DNA from: Gloeopeniophorella convolvens
Lineage: Eukaryota > Basidiomycota > Agaricomycetes > Russulales
Length of the DNA: 64,000 nucleotides
Direction of reading: 5' to 3'
NCBI GenBank assembly: GCA_022496205.1
Contig: WTXD01000005.1
Coordinates: forward strand, 868,001 to 932,000
A program made the translations under genes and the position numbers. Of the stretch, positions 1 to 12,365 are shown piece after piece (the first letter of the stretch is position 1; the number at the start of each line of letters is the position of its first letter). The notes below the pieces were generated by a model that worked only from the letters and a program-made list of their open reading frames with translations, was not told the DNA's origin and did not search any database.

Positions 1-1
1 C

Positions 2-3000
2 CCCCACGACGCAGGTTCCTATGTCAGCCTTCCGCGTCAAGGCGGCATCGCATATGCCGCACAAGAGGGCTGGGTACTCAACGACACCATCCGCGTAAGG
101 TCCCAGACCTGTTCGTGAAGCGCAGTCTAAAACTGGGTTTGATAGGCGAATATCCTTTTTGGAGCGCCTATGGAGGAAGGAAGGTATAAGAAAGTGTTAG
201 AACAGTGCGCCCTCGTGCACGATCTGAGCCTCTTCGCTGCCAGCGATCTGACGGAAGTTGGAGAGAAGGTATGTTTCACCGTCCTACTTGGCCTACTCGA
301 GCTAAATATCCGATCATCACAGGGTCTAACTTTGAGGTATGTTGTCTTTCTGTGAATCACTACGGGATCTCCGACACGTTCCTGCTCATCTAGTGGCGGC
401 CAAAGGGTATGGGTGTTCACGCGCGTTTGCCGTCGATGTTCAATATTTTCTAGGCTCGCGTGACTCTTGCCCGCGCGATCTACTCCAGCGCTCAAATTCT
501 CCTCCTGGACGACGTGCTTGCAGCGCTGGACGTTCACACCTCTCGCTTCGTCGTCGAAAACGCGCTCCAAGGCGACCTACTTCGCGATCGAACCGTGCTC
601 CTCGTCACGCACAACATAGCTTTAATGCACGCCTTAGCCGAGAAGGTCGTCCGGGTCGACAGCACGGGGCGGGTTATAGAAGAAGAGTCCTTGGAACATG
701 CTATCCAACACGACGGCACCCTTCTCGCGGAGCTTGCGCTGGATGAAGACCTGGTGGAGAAAGCAGAGCAGATGGTCGATGGCGAGCCCATTGCAGATGA
801 ACAGGACCAGAAAGATAAGGGAAAACTCACGGTCGCTGAAGAAGTCGCACACGGGTCTGTGTCGTGGGCGTCTATTATGCTGTACCTCAGCAACATGGGC
901 GGTGTCGTCTTCTGGACTCTGCGCGTCATCACCGCTCTTGGGAAGTCCGGATTCTATCTTGGCCGGACTTTCTACCTTGGCTACTGGTCGACGCAATATG
1001 ACGGTCGCCCGGCGTCGGAGGTGCCGGCTGCGATGTTCGTATCTGTGCACCTTACCTCTGCTACTACCTCTCAACGTGTTCCTTAGGTATCTGGCCGGCT
1101 ATGCTGCGATAATCTTGAGTTCTGTGCTCTTCGGTGCTACCGGCGACGCCCTTTGGATTGGTGGGGCTGTGCGCACGTCTCGAAAGATCAACCAGCTGCT
1201 AGTTACATCGGTTCTCGGATCTACATTCAGGTCAGAACGATCATGTTCTCTCAGCGGGATACTACTCATCCGACTTCAACAGGTGGCTTGACACCGTACC
1301 GACAGCCCGCGTGATTACTCGCTGTACCCAGGTGCGTTTAGAGCTTATTACGGCATCCAAAGCTCACTAGATTGCACCAGGATCTTGGTTCCGTGGACGG
1401 GAGGATACCGGCCATTTGGGGGTGGGGCACAAGCATGGGCACCAACCTGATCTTGATGTTTATCGGGATCTCGTACATCGTGGGTTGGCCAGCCTTTGTC
1501 ACAGGTGTCTTTGTATCCTTGATGGGCATGGGAGTCGGACGGATTTACATTGTGGCCCAGCGAGGTGGGTATTTTGTGCTGTGCTCAGCAAATTTGATTG
1601 ATCAGAGTCCAGCCATCAAACGTCAACAAAGCGTGGCCAAGTCGCCTGTTATGTCTCTTGTGGGCGTTACCCTTGCAGGATTGCGTGAGACATCTATCTC
1701 TACGCAGCGAGGAGTTTACTGACGAATGAAACAGCGTCTGTCCGAGCGTACGGTGCCGAAAATATGTTCAGAGAGCAGCTCATTAGCCGGAGCAACATGT
1801 ACATCCACCTCTCGCACAACGGATTTGACGTCAATCGGTGGGTCCGTCTCTTACTTTTCAACTATATTCTCTGATAGTTGGTATCCGTGCACCGTCCAGG
1901 TGGTTGGACATACGCATGGAGGCGCTGGGTTCGATCTTCGCGGCTGTCGTTGCCTCCGGCGTCGTCTACGGAGGTATTCTGAACGGAGCCTATGCCGGAT
2001 TTGCGCTCTCGCAAGTTCTATTCTTCACAACGGAGCTCTTCTGGTTTGTCCGCACAGTCAACATGGCCGAGGTCGAATGTAGGTCTTGTGTTATCTGTCA
2101 CGAACGTGCAGCATTTGCTGACGCTCTTCTAGTTATCAGCCTCGAGCGAATCAGAGATTTCCTTCGGATCGAGCACGAGCCCAAGCCGACTCCAAATAGC
2201 ATGCCTCCCGCGTACTGGCCGTCTACTGGCTCTTTGAAAGTAGTAGGGCTCTGCGCTAGCTATGGTCCAGGTCAGTCGCCCGGCCTCATCTGCGTTCCTT
2301 TCTCTAATCGTACTGATCGCAGAGTCGCCGGACGTCCTACACGACATCTCCTTTGACATCAAGTCGGGCGAGCGCGTCGGCGTCGTTGGTCGCACCGGGG
2401 CAGGCAAATCTACGATCAGCCTCGCGCTTCTGCGTGGCCTCCTCACTCGAGGCGAGGTTTACTATGACGGAATTGACATTCACAAGATCAACCTCGACGC
2501 GTTGCGCGCAAACGTCACGCTTATCCCGCAGCACCCCGAGCTTTTGGCGGGCACGCTGCGCGAGAATCTGGATCCGTTTGAGGAGCACGACGACGCGACG
2601 CTCATAGACGCATTGAAATGTGCAGGGCTGTTCAGGCTACAGAAGGAGGACGACAAGGCTGCTATCACTTTGGATTCGTCTGTATCCCCTCGCTCTTGTG
2701 TTACTATGGGTGCACTTGCTGATTATGTGTAAATCTTCTGTAGCGAGGTCGAAGGTGGTGGCACAAACTTCTCACATGGCCAACGTCAGGTTCGTCTCCT
2801 TTCAACGATTGGTAACCATGTTCTCATCGAGGTCTCACATGTAGATAATCGCTTTGGCCCGTGCGCAAGTCCGCGGGAGCAAGCTTATGATTATGGACGA
2901 AGCCACTGCGGCCATTGGTCAGCGCTTGTTTATAATTTCTGAGGATGAAACATCTTAATTCCCACGCTTCATTCAGATTATGAGACAGACAACGTCATTC

Positions 3001-3283
3001 AAGACGGTATACGCACCGCGTTGGGGAGCGACGTGACTATTATCACGATTGCCCACCGCTTACAGACCATCATGGACTCGGACCGCATCGTACGTTCCTT
3101 CAACTGCCGTACGCCCTGCACCTTGCTGACCACAGTGATACTCCATAGATGGTGCTCGATGCCGGCCGCCTTGTCGAGTTCGGTTCTCCAAAGGAACTGC
3201 TCTCCCAGAAGAAAGGCTTCTTCTACGACCTTGTCGAAGGTTCTCATGACAAGGAGAAGCTATATGCGAAGGTCAAGAGATGA
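2..3283 (+). CDS. ABCC/MRP-type multidrug ABC transporter, 3' part (5' end outside window)
   Basis: This is the end of NBD1, all of TMD2 and all of NBD2 of a full-length ABC exporter of the MRP/ABCC class, a membrane pump driven by ATP. The frame is open from base 2 ([18 protein letters not shown]). Splicing short introns at about 97-147, 273-320, 335-391 and 404-453 rebuilds the NBD1 signature [14 protein letters not shown] followed by Walker [15 protein letters not shown]2 hydrophobic segments lie around 860-1180, 1430-1560 and 1920-2060. NBD2 has Walker A GRTGAGKS (about 2390), an atypical signature FSHGQRQ (about 2790) and Walker [13 protein letters not shown] (about 2885), and it ends [22 protein letters not shown]1 Walker A lies outside the window. 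No frame break was found. The substrate cannot be inferred. Confidence 0.9.
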
Positions 3284-3788
3284 TAGTGGTAAATGGGTAA
3301 ATGCATGTGCGAAGCTGTAATATTGGGAGAGCGAGCATGCAAACCAAGTTCAAATATAAGTTGATGTTATTGTTACAAGGGCTCATGCATGCATATATTG
3401 ACGGACGACCATCATCGATAGCCGGGCTTGACTGTAGTCGATAAATTGTCCATTTACGTGGTATTTTGTGGGAAAATAATGTCTCAGGGCTGCCAATTCG
3501 GGTTAATCCGCAACAAATTTTCGCTGCAGATTAGTCATCACCACAATTTGGACGTAGTACTAGTGGAATCCCAAAGGATTGTGGCACAAAGCTAACGGTG
3601 CCAGTACTCGATGTTCGCATCCATCCTTTTCTCTCCCGGCACTCAGTAACCTCTTGCCCTTGCAGGAATGAGCAGTGAAGCTAGCGACTTGATATCTCTC
3701 CACCATCCGCGGTTAAACCTCTGGGACTCTGCTCATCGTTCCGACACATTCAAAGCCTAGCTCCGCTCGTAGACCCCTGTTGGCAAGA
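3284..3788. other. Intergenic spacer between ABC transporter and FunK1 locus
   Basis: About 500 bases, rather AT-rich just after the transporter stop. No convincing coding frame, repeat or RNA gene is visible. It presumably holds the transporter 3' end and the former promoter of the kinase locus. Confidence 0.5.
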
Positions 3789-6238
3789 TGAGTCAATCAA
3801 GCACTCTTTTATTCAGCGCACAACCTACAGAGCTCTATTATGAGCTGACCAGGTCCTATGCCCACAAGTTTGTCGGGCCCATGCCCATCGAAGCGTCTTG
3901 GACACATTTGTTCCTGTCCAACCAGAGAAGAAGTTCCCCGAAGCAGGAAGTAAGCGCCTGACCTCTATTTCTCGCCGGGTCAGGATGCGGTCCATCAAAG
4001 GGGAAGAAATTGGAAAAGACCCTCAGCATCCCGCCCCTCACGCAGATGACGAGAAGACTTTATTCCCGGGAACGAGGAAATTTTTGTAAGTCTGCGTCTG
4101 GGCTCTTCTCGGACATGCATAGTACTCAGTTCGATGACAGATATCTGCTATCGAGGAGCTGGCTATTCCCCGAACATGACTCTGAGAGATACGACCAAGT
4201 TGGGGACGGTCGCAACGCCCGATATAATGATGTACCGTCGGGAAAATGTTCCAGAGGGTCCCGATTACATGCACTGGGGGTGCTGAAATGATATCGAGGT
4301 CAAGCGCACGACGGGATATCATGAGGGAGCTAGAGGATGCAACCAAGAGCGCCGGAGCCGACGCACCGTCTGCCCCTGGCAGTATCTCAGCCAACTTTGA
4401 CCCTCCCACCGACACCGCCAACACTGCCACTGCATCAGGCAGCCAAGCCAGTCACATTGAACCTAACAAGTACGCCCCCAAAGTCTGTGGCCAGCTGATT
4501 GCGTATGCCGAGCAACACTTTCCCACCAATTCCGCACCTTTGTGTTTTCTGTCTTGATTTTCGGTTCGCAGCCCGCCTGTTCAGGTGGGACCGCAGCGGC
4601 GTTGTCTTCACTGGTCCTTTCTCCTGGAGAGACACCCGTCACCTCTTCGACTTCATTTGGAGATTCAATCACCTACCTGTCATGCCCGTGGGTTCGATAC
4701 CGCGGTCTCTTCCTACACCGGGGACGCGACCAGTCAGGTGTTCGCTGCTATCAAGGACTCCGGCATCTCCCTCAATTTGCACTTCAGCCGCACGACAACA
4801 CTCCATCAGATCCTTGTGCACGACGGACCCGGCGACTCTCAAGGCCGACTCTATCTGGCTCCTGATGCCCAATGGCACAATGCGGCGCTATTTGGACGCG
4901 CAACATATGGCTACATCGCGTATGACCCGTGGACAGCCAGGTTGTCTACATCAAGGACTGCTGGCGCATTGACCTTCCTGGATTGGTCAAAGAGGGCGAT
5001 ACCTATCGCCGTCTCGGCGAGAAGAAAGTCCCCAATGTACCTGATTTCGGTCGTGACTGGGACGTCTGCAGACATGGTGGGGTGGTGCAGAGGACACAAA
5101 CGCAGGACTTTGTTGATTCACTGGGGTGCACTGGGAGCTCGGCGATGCCCCATATTCACTACCGCATGGTGCTCAAGACCGTCGGGCGACCCCTGCGGGA
5201 GTTTGAAAGTACCTATCAACTTTGTCGGGCCATTCGTGATGCGATAGTCGGTGAGCCTGGCCGGTAGTAATTCGCATCAGCTGCTCTCAGCCTCAGCCTC
5301 ACCCGTTGCCCAGGCCACGCCGCTGCATTTCAAGACGCCGAAGTGCTGCATCGCGACATCAGCGCGAACAATATCTTGATCAGCAAGGGCGGGGGTGGGC
5401 TGCTGATCGACTGGGACCTGTCCATCTCGGCGGCGCATGCTGAGGTCCAACCCCCAGAACTAGCACGCCATTCACGCGTGGTATTCGTGCGTGCCATACG
5501 GATGTGGCCATGGCCGGCTAACCGCACGTGCAGGGAACATGGCGATTCCTCTCCATCAACCGGTTGATGCGGCCACAGGCCTCGCCGCACACACTTGCCG
5601 ACGACCTAGAGTCATTCTTCTGGGTCCTCTTTTACCACGTCGTCCGATATCAGAACACCCCGCTACTCTCCGATGGAGAGACCAGAGCGACCTTCAAGAA
5701 GGTCTTTGACGACCGTGTCCCCCAAGGAGACGGTCGGTGGACCGGTGGAATGGGCAAGCTGGTATTCCTGCACAATACTTACGCATACTTTTCCAAGACG
5801 GTGCTGGAACTACGCTCCACCCACCCTGCGCCGAGTTGATCAGCGACCTCCGCGCACTGTTCGCGGCCTTCCATCGGCCCACCAACGACCCGACGCGCGC
5901 CGCCGACTCCGACGCGCACTGGTCGTACCCGCCCTCGGTATTCCAGAAAAGGGACGCGGAGCGGGCGGAGGAAGACCGGGAGCTCGCGGAGCAGGCGGCG
6001 GCCGCGCTGCAGTCTTCAGCCGCGATACTGGAGACCCATGCATACGTATCTCGACGACGGGCCGTGGGTCTCGCGCTGGGCGGCAGCGCGCGACGGCGCG
6101 ACGGCGGACCGGCTCGGGGAGGCGTCCGGGAAGCGTCCCGCCGACGCCACGGACAGCAGCTCCCTTGCGTCTTCACCGTCCCGCGGCAAGCGGGCCAGAA
6201 CCGCCGCAGGCCTTGCTGTGCGGCTCCCACCTTCCTAA
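3789..6238 (+). pseudogene. FunK1 fungal-type protein kinase, multiply frameshifted
   Basis: The locus follows the order of basidiomycete FunK1 kinases (large lineage-specific family with a divergent kinase domain). It begins MSQSSTLLF and shows KVCGQLIAYAEQHF (about 4480), ARLFRWDRSGVV (about 4572), FDTAVSSYTGDATSQ (about 4692) and YIKDCWRIDLPG (about 4945). After an intron at about 5250-5312 comes the catalytic loop HRDISANNILI with LLIDWDLSI (5349-5430), then, after another intron, GTWRFLSINRLM. The conserved segments lie in different frames with no splice sites to join them. Breaks are seen near 3895, 4290, 4530-4565, 4680, 4925, 5830 and 6040. The C-terminal part is Arg/Ala-rich and ends GLAVRLPPS. 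The protein sequence between breaks is well kept, so inactivation would be recent, unless the assembly is locally poor. The start is the first ATG giving a typical FunK1 N-terminus. Confidence 0.78.
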
Positions 6239-6520
6239 GTCATAGTACGAGCCGACGCTGCTCTGGGCAGCCCAGCTTACATACATGCAGCCTCATAATA
6301 ACCAACAAGACCAATCACACTTATAAATTGTAGCCTACTGAAATTCTTATGTACTGCGCGTACGACGTCTAGAGCACCAAGATGATATGCAGAGAAGCGT
6401 GATCCATTCAATTGCAGACTTAGTAGCATATACAGATAGAAAGACGTGCGGGGGACATTACAACACCAGCAAAGCGTACAACAAACAACACACAATCCTT
6501 GGGCCACGCGCGGCGCTCAC

Positions 6521-9500
6521 TCACAGCCGGCTCTCGACGAGCGGCGCGTCCGCGCGCCACGGCAGCGCGCCGGGCCCGAACGCCGCCTCGAGCGCCTCGC
6601 GCACCGTGCGCGCAAACACGAACTGCATGCGCGCGCGCACCTCCGCCGGCACGTCGTGCGCCACGTCCTTGCGGTTCGCCCACGGCAGGATCACCTTGGT
6701 CGCGCCCGCGCGGTGCGCGCCGAGCACCTTCTCCTTGATGCCGCCCACGGGCGAGACGCGCCCGCGTAGCGTGATCTGCACGGAACAACATGTGGGCGTC
6801 AGCACGGTCGGGTGGGCGCGGATGGGATTGGGAGCACGCACCTCGCCGGTCATCGCGATCGTTGGCGGGACGCACTTCCCCGTCAGCAGCGACACGAGCG
6901 CGCAGATCTGTAGTCAACTTGTCAGCTACCAGAACGAGGGAAGGAGCAAGAGGCGCAGCGCACCATCGCGACGCCCGCGCTCGGCCCGTCCTTCTTCTGC
7001 GCGCCGGCGGGGAAGTGCAAGTGCACGTCGATCGCGTCCGGCACGCGCAGCGGGTCCTGCGCGCGCGCGGTGGTGATGCCGAGCTCGTACGCGTGCGTCT
7101 TGACCCAGCTCAGCGCGAGCTCCGCGCTCTCCTTGATGACGTCGCCGAGCGAGCCGGTCAGCTTGAGGTGCCCGCTCCCCGGCGTCGCGATGCTCTCGAC
7201 GGGCATGATCTCGCCCTCGCCCATGCCCGTCACGACGAGCCCCCAGACGACGCCGCGCCGCGGCTCGCGCTCGCGCTCCTCGCCGTCGTTCCGCGAGAGC
7301 CCCAGGATCTCCTCGAGCTCCGCGGGCTGCACGAGCGGCGTGTAGAACTGCGGGTCGCGCTCGCGCCGCAGCACCACCGCGCCCTCCTCCGCCTCTGCTT
7401 CCACGTCCGCCTCGGGCGGGGGAGCAGGGGAGGGCGCGCGGGACGACGCGGGCGAGGGCGCGGACGAGGGCGGCAGCCCGCGCGCGTCGACGTGCGCGGC
7501 CCACTCGACGGCCTTGAAGCGCACGACGCCGCCGATCGCACGCTCGAGCGCGCGCACGCCCGCCTCGCGCGTGTAGTTCTCGACGACGCGGCGGAGCGTC
7601 GGCGCGGGGAGCTCGACGTGCGCGGGCGCGAGCCCGTTCTGCGTGAGCTGCTTGGGCAGCAGGAAGCGGCGCGCGATGTGCAGCTTCTCGTCGTGCGTGT
7701 AGCCCGCGAGCTGGACGACCTCGCAGCGGTCGAGTAGCGGCGCCGGGATCGTGTCGAGCGAGTTGGCCGTGCAGATGAAGAGCACCTGCGAGAGGTCGAT
7801 CGGCACGTTGATATAGTGGTCCTGTGGTGCGCGCGCGCGTCAGTTCGTGGTCGGAACAGTGCAACGGAGCGGGGCGCACGTTAAGCAACGTTCTGTTCCG
7901 GGTCGAGCACCTCGAGCAGCGCCGCGGACGGTCACCGTGGTAATTCGACTGGCCGACCTTGTCAATCTCGTCCCTGCACAGCCCTGATATCAGCCTAGCC
8001 CCTCGCGAAAAGACACGTAAGTGGCACGCACAGCAATAGCACGGGGTCCATGCGCCCGGCCTTGCGTAGCGCCTGCGCAAATAGGCCCGGCCCGCTCGCC
8101 ACGTACGTGCGGCGGTGGCCGCGGATCTCCGCCTCGTCGCGCACGCCGCCGAGCGCGATGCGCTGGAACGGGCGCCCGAGCGCGCGGCGATCGACTGCCC
8201 CAGCGACGTCTTGCCCGTCCCGGGCGGGCCCACAAACCTACAACGCCGGTCAGCCATCCACTTTATGAGCAACGGGACGCGGTGCGCACAGGAGGATCGG
8301 GCCCTTGACGCCCTTGGACGCCTTGGGCGCGTCCTGCACGTGTGGTACAGGCACGGGCAGACCAGGCGCGGGCGGCGGCGGCGGAATCTCACCCGCCTTG
8401 ACGAGCGCGCGGCATGCGTTTTCGTGCGCCGCGGCGGCGGCCCTGTCGGCGCCGGGCGCGGCGGCCAGCGCGGGCGCGCCGACGGCGTCCTTGAGGACGA
8501 CCTCCTGCGCCTTGGCCTGCTCCGCCTCGGCCTCCTGCGCGAGCATTGCGCGCAGGCGCACGACGGCGAGGTACTCGATCAGCCGGCGCTTGACCTGGTC
8601 GAGCCCAAAGTGGTCCGCGTCGAGCTGTGCCTTGGCGTTCGGGAGAAAGTCGGCGCGCGTGAGTGTTTCGGCGGCCGCGGTCGCGGGCGTCCAGGGCAGC
8701 GAGGTGATCCACTCGAGCTGTGGGCGGGGGAGGTCAGCGGGAGAGAGCGACGCGTGCAGGACAAAGATGGACGCACGTAATTGCGCACGACGCCGTGCTC
8801 GGCGCTCTGGGGCGGGATGCGCTTCAGGCGGCGCGCCTCAGCCGAGGCGACGCGGCGGATCTCCGAGCCGGCGGGAAGCGTGTCGACCTTGCGAGTGAGC
8901 GTGTCGAGCTCGTCCTCGTCCTCGACGCCGTTGCCGGTGCCGTGGATGTCGGTGTTGCCGGGGTCGAGGCGCTGGAGCTCGGCGTTGATGGCAGCAAGCT
9001 GCTGGCGGAGGAAGAGGGCCTTTTGCTGCTTGGAGAGCGACTCGTCGACGGCGGACGCGATCTTGGTGCTGACCTCAGCAATGGAGAGCTGCTTTGTCAG
9101 GACGTTGGTGACATGCTGTAGGCGCATCGAAGGAGATTCGGTGGAGAGGAGCACTGCAGGAACACGGAGGTTAGCGCCAAGACGGAGTTGCGGTGTACGG
9201 AGACAGCAGGGGAACGGGTGGGGGTGGGCCACGGAGATCATTATACTAGACGAAGCAGTGCTGCACGACAGCGGAACAACGCGCACGATGAAAATCACAT
9301 AGCGGAATGATGGTTCCGCCAGGCCAACGCTCCCGGTGGGGCGAGTGCCACCCATGGGGCCGTAGGGAACAAGGGGCGGACACACTCACCAAGCTTGTCC
9401 GAGTACTCTGCGCCGACGGCCGAGACGAGGGCATCAGCAAGGGCGGCAGCCCTGTATGCTTCCGTCTCTTCGACGAGCTGAGCGATGCGGGTCCAGCTCT

Positions 9501-9975
9501 CGCGCTTGCGGGCGGACTGGGTGGTATCAGAGGCATAGCGCTCGAGGAGGCGGATGGCGGCGCCCTTGAAGTCCTGGACGACGTCGGCAGTAGGTGCAGA
9601 CTCTGCGTCCGGGGGCGGGTAGGTGACGTTGGCGGTGGGGAGGGGCGCAGCATCGGTGGGGACGGGGAGGGTGGTGGCGAGGCAGACGCGGGCGATGCCG
9701 GTGAGGGTGAGCAGGTAGGGCTCCTCTGAGCGAGGACGGGGGCGGACAAAGCGGGTGATGCGTGCGGTGACGCCCCAGTCGTTCACGGAGGTCCTGCCTT
9801 CATTCTGGAGGAGCGGGACGGCTGCGAGGACGGGGTTGTTTGTAGACGAGTCGATGAGGCGGATGAGTGCGTCTGCCTGCTTGTGGACGATGGGGATAGT
9901 CGCGCGTGCACCGGGGAGGAGAATCAACGGGTGAGGGAGGACGATGATGGGGAGGGAGGGAGGTTGTTCTGACAT
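6521..9975 (-). CDS. Lon protease, peroxisomal type (LONP2-like), one frame break
   Basis: ATP-dependent serine protease. It starts [17 protein letters not shown] with no mitochondrial presequence and ends VESRL; Ser-Arg-Leu is a PTS1-type signal, so the peroxisome matrix is the likely site. Eight exons: 9975-9390, 9153-8777, 8717-8290, 8237-8032, 7973-7890, 7821-6964, 6907-6842 and 6775-6521. Domains in order are the LON substrate-binding domain, coiled region ([18 protein letters not shown]), AAA module with Walker A GPPGTGKT and Walker B VLLLDEIDKVG (the latter formed across an intron), and the protease domain with catalytic Ser in DGPSAG and Lys in [14 protein letters not shown]. An Ala/Pro-rich insert (about 8330-8520) precedes Walker A. 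The frame breaks once at about 7929-7933: after NYHGD one C is missing from a C run before [13 protein letters not shown]. The following intron would have the unusual donor GTTGCT. Confidence 0.9.
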
Positions 9976-11205
9976 GGGATGGTGGATTGGTAGGTAAACT
10001 GTCTCTGTCCGTCGGGAGCCGGTGTAAATAAGCGAATTCAACGCCTCCAATGCTCGCCCCTGCGATATCACATGATCTCTCTAGCAGCGACTCGGACCAG
10101 TCTGGTGAAACATCGCCCTCCCAGTCCCAAACGCCCCGCCTCGGCCACACATGTTTTTCTATCAGATAGTGCCCATCCTCTCTTACACCCAGGTCTAGGC
10201 GTACGATAGCACCCCACGGGGTACCCCCCGTGCCCATCTGGCGGCATATCGACGCACCGTGCGCCTGCGCCTGGTCCCGGTCAGCGCCCAACGCTTGTCC
10301 TCCTCCTATCGCTCGCATCCCGCGTACACACAGCGAATAAGCACGTCCCCGTCACGCCCCGCTCAAACTCAGATAGGACGGCTGAGGACCCTGCCGCCCC
10401 GATGCGGCGGCGCTCAGGGCAGTGCGCCATAATTGAACTCTTCCAGCGTGCAGATAGGGCCCAGACGCGTTTCAGCGAGGGCACACACTCTGTCCAGTAC
10501 TTACGCGGAGGAGATTAGGCTGCTGCAAGAGGAGCGCACCCAAACAGGGCCTGCAACGCAGCGTGACGTAGCCATTCGCAAGGACCTGCCACCGTCTGAA
10601 TCCAACTCACGCCTTCTCTGATCCGAGATGTGGTGCGCCTCTCCCGAGTGTGCCCGGTACGAACCACTCCAGCGCCCTCTCCACTACTATGACTCTTCCA
10701 TGCCGCGGTGTGATGGACGTCGACGATCTGCGCACTAGAGCAGCGATGGCGGGAGTAACTGTGCGCACCATCGCCGGGGGCCCACCACAAGTCCCATCAA
10801 ATCGCGCACGCATAATCGTTGCGCGTCCCAGGTCCGACGGCACGGCGCCGGGAGCACGCGATCGCGCCAGCCGACGGCGATCCCTGCGCCATGCGTGTCG
10901 TGCTTACCATGCCATCTCGAGTCGGGCTCGGGTTGGCATAGCATTACTTTAGCGTAGCGAGTGCGAAGACGGAGCGCGAGGTGACCACAGAACGCTGACG
11001 GCCTGTCCAGCTACCTCAGCTGCTTGGCTTTCGCCGGCGGCACGCCGCATATGCACACGGCAGCCATATGTCGTCAGCTGCGACATAATCATCTGCATCT
11101 GCCACGCACCAGAACCGCCGCCGCCGCCGCCGCGTCTACACACTCTAAACCGACGTCATGGCTACACCAGTCCAGTGCCCATATGTCGTGGCACTCCAGC
11201 TGAGC

Positions 11206-11440
11206 ATGTTCCGCAACGACGAGAATGGATCGGACATTATGTCGAGAATCATGTCCATGTCAGACTATACCGCACCATCGTGGCGCCGTAGAAGTCGCTG
11301 GCCCATATACAGTACATGAATAATGTCACCACCACGCCCGAGCCTATTCCGCCACGACGACAATGAATCGGACATTGTGTCGTAGAATCGTCCGCGGAAG
11401 CCACTAGCACCCCTACGCATGCACGAATGATGTCAACGGA
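11206..11440. repeat. Degenerate direct repeat, two units about 140 bases apart
   Basis: Two segments read alike: 11,209-11,253 (core ATCGGACATTATGTCG) and 11,348-11,392 (core ATCGGACATTGTGTCG), each preceded by a CCGC(A/C)ACGACGA-type string. The similarity continues downstream (GAAGTCGCTGGCCC versus GAAGCCACTAGCAC, then ATGAATAATGTCA versus CGAATGATGTCAA), so the whole unit looks duplicated and diverged. Function is unknown. Confidence 0.6.
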
Positions 11441-11999
11441 CGGCCACCACAACCCGGCTTCGATTTCGACTTCGCGCACCCACATGCACAGCGAGGGCCC
11501 CTGCGCGTCTGCACGACCCGATGCAGCGCAGGACGGAATATCGATTCCACCGACAGCGTTGACGTCGAAGGTCGCAAGCGCAGCGCCGGCGAAACAAGAA
11601 GCCGGCGAGCATGTCACGCGTACGCGTGTGCGCAGAGACCGACCAGGCAAAGAAGAGCGAGCCGGAACACGCGCGTATGTGGGGTCTCGCGAACCACGCA
11701 AAGAAGAATCGGAGGGGGTTCAGAAAAAAAGGCTTGAAAGAAAAAAAAAAAAGCCGCAGCTCAACAGCAAGAATAAGCAGAACAAAAACATGAAAGTGGG
11801 AAACCAAACGCGCGCTGCTAGCTAGCTAGTATACTGTACTACCTACTGTATGCACCACCTGCGGGGCTGCGGACGGACCTGTGTACTACGGCACACCTAC
11901 ACACTGTGTGCCCAGTGCCTGCCTACTACTTACTACTTCTTTCGATTCGGGGACGGGACGCGGGGAGCGCTCTACGTACGGTACGGACTACGACTACAG

Positions 12000-12330
12000 C
12001 AGGAACAGACTTGAGAGAGAGAGAGGAGAGAGCTGGTGGGACTATAACATTTGCAGAGATCGGAATCGCGATGCGGGTTGTATCGATGTGCCTCCTTCAG
12101 ATGGCCGGTGATTGCGATGAGAGAGTGAGAGAGTGAGAGAGAAAAGAGAAAGAAGAAAAAATGGAGAAGAAAATGGAAAACAAACGGGAAGCGAAAACTC
12201 GTGACGAGGTGCAAGAAGGATAGAGGAACATGAATGGGCGTGACGAGCGGCGTGGAGTGAAAATGAATATCGTCATCAACGGAAACAAAAAGCCAGGACT
12301 AGAAAACAGTAGCAGCAGCAGAAGAAAGAA
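12000..12330. other. Homopurine-rich tract in importin beta 3' flank
   Basis: The plus strand is dominated by GAGAGA, GAAAGAAGAAAAA and similar strings. In the sense of the minus-strand importin gene this is a long pyrimidine (U/C) tract just past the stop codon, probably within the 3' UTR. It might be a protein-binding or polyadenylation region. Confidence 0.5.
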
Positions 12331-12365
12331 AGAAGAGAGAACACGACGCGCGGGCGCGCGTGGCC

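Larger units (their letters stand above)
9976..12365. other. 2.4-kb gene-free interval between Lon and importin beta
   Basis: No ORF here has recognisable protein features. The Lon promoter lies at its left end. The right end (about 11,720-12,365) is the importin 3' flank and is purine-rich on the plus strand. A degenerate direct repeat occupies about 11,206-11,440, and a short CCG repeat sits at 11,111-11,131. Confidence 0.5.

Noticed and set aside
4684..4705. tRNA-like T-loop string GGTTCGATACC
   Set aside because: It lies inside the FunK1 conserved block FDTAVSS; no cloverleaf could be formed around it.
6790..7737. 315-codon plus-strand ORF
   Set aside because: Antisense to Lon exons; its Arg/Leu/Val composition is the mirror of GC-rich Lon codons and it has no domain.
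6926..8392. 488-codon minus-strand ORF rich in Arg/Ala
   Set aside because: It is a shadow frame over the Lon gene; the conserved Lon motifs lie in the other frames and in spliced exons.
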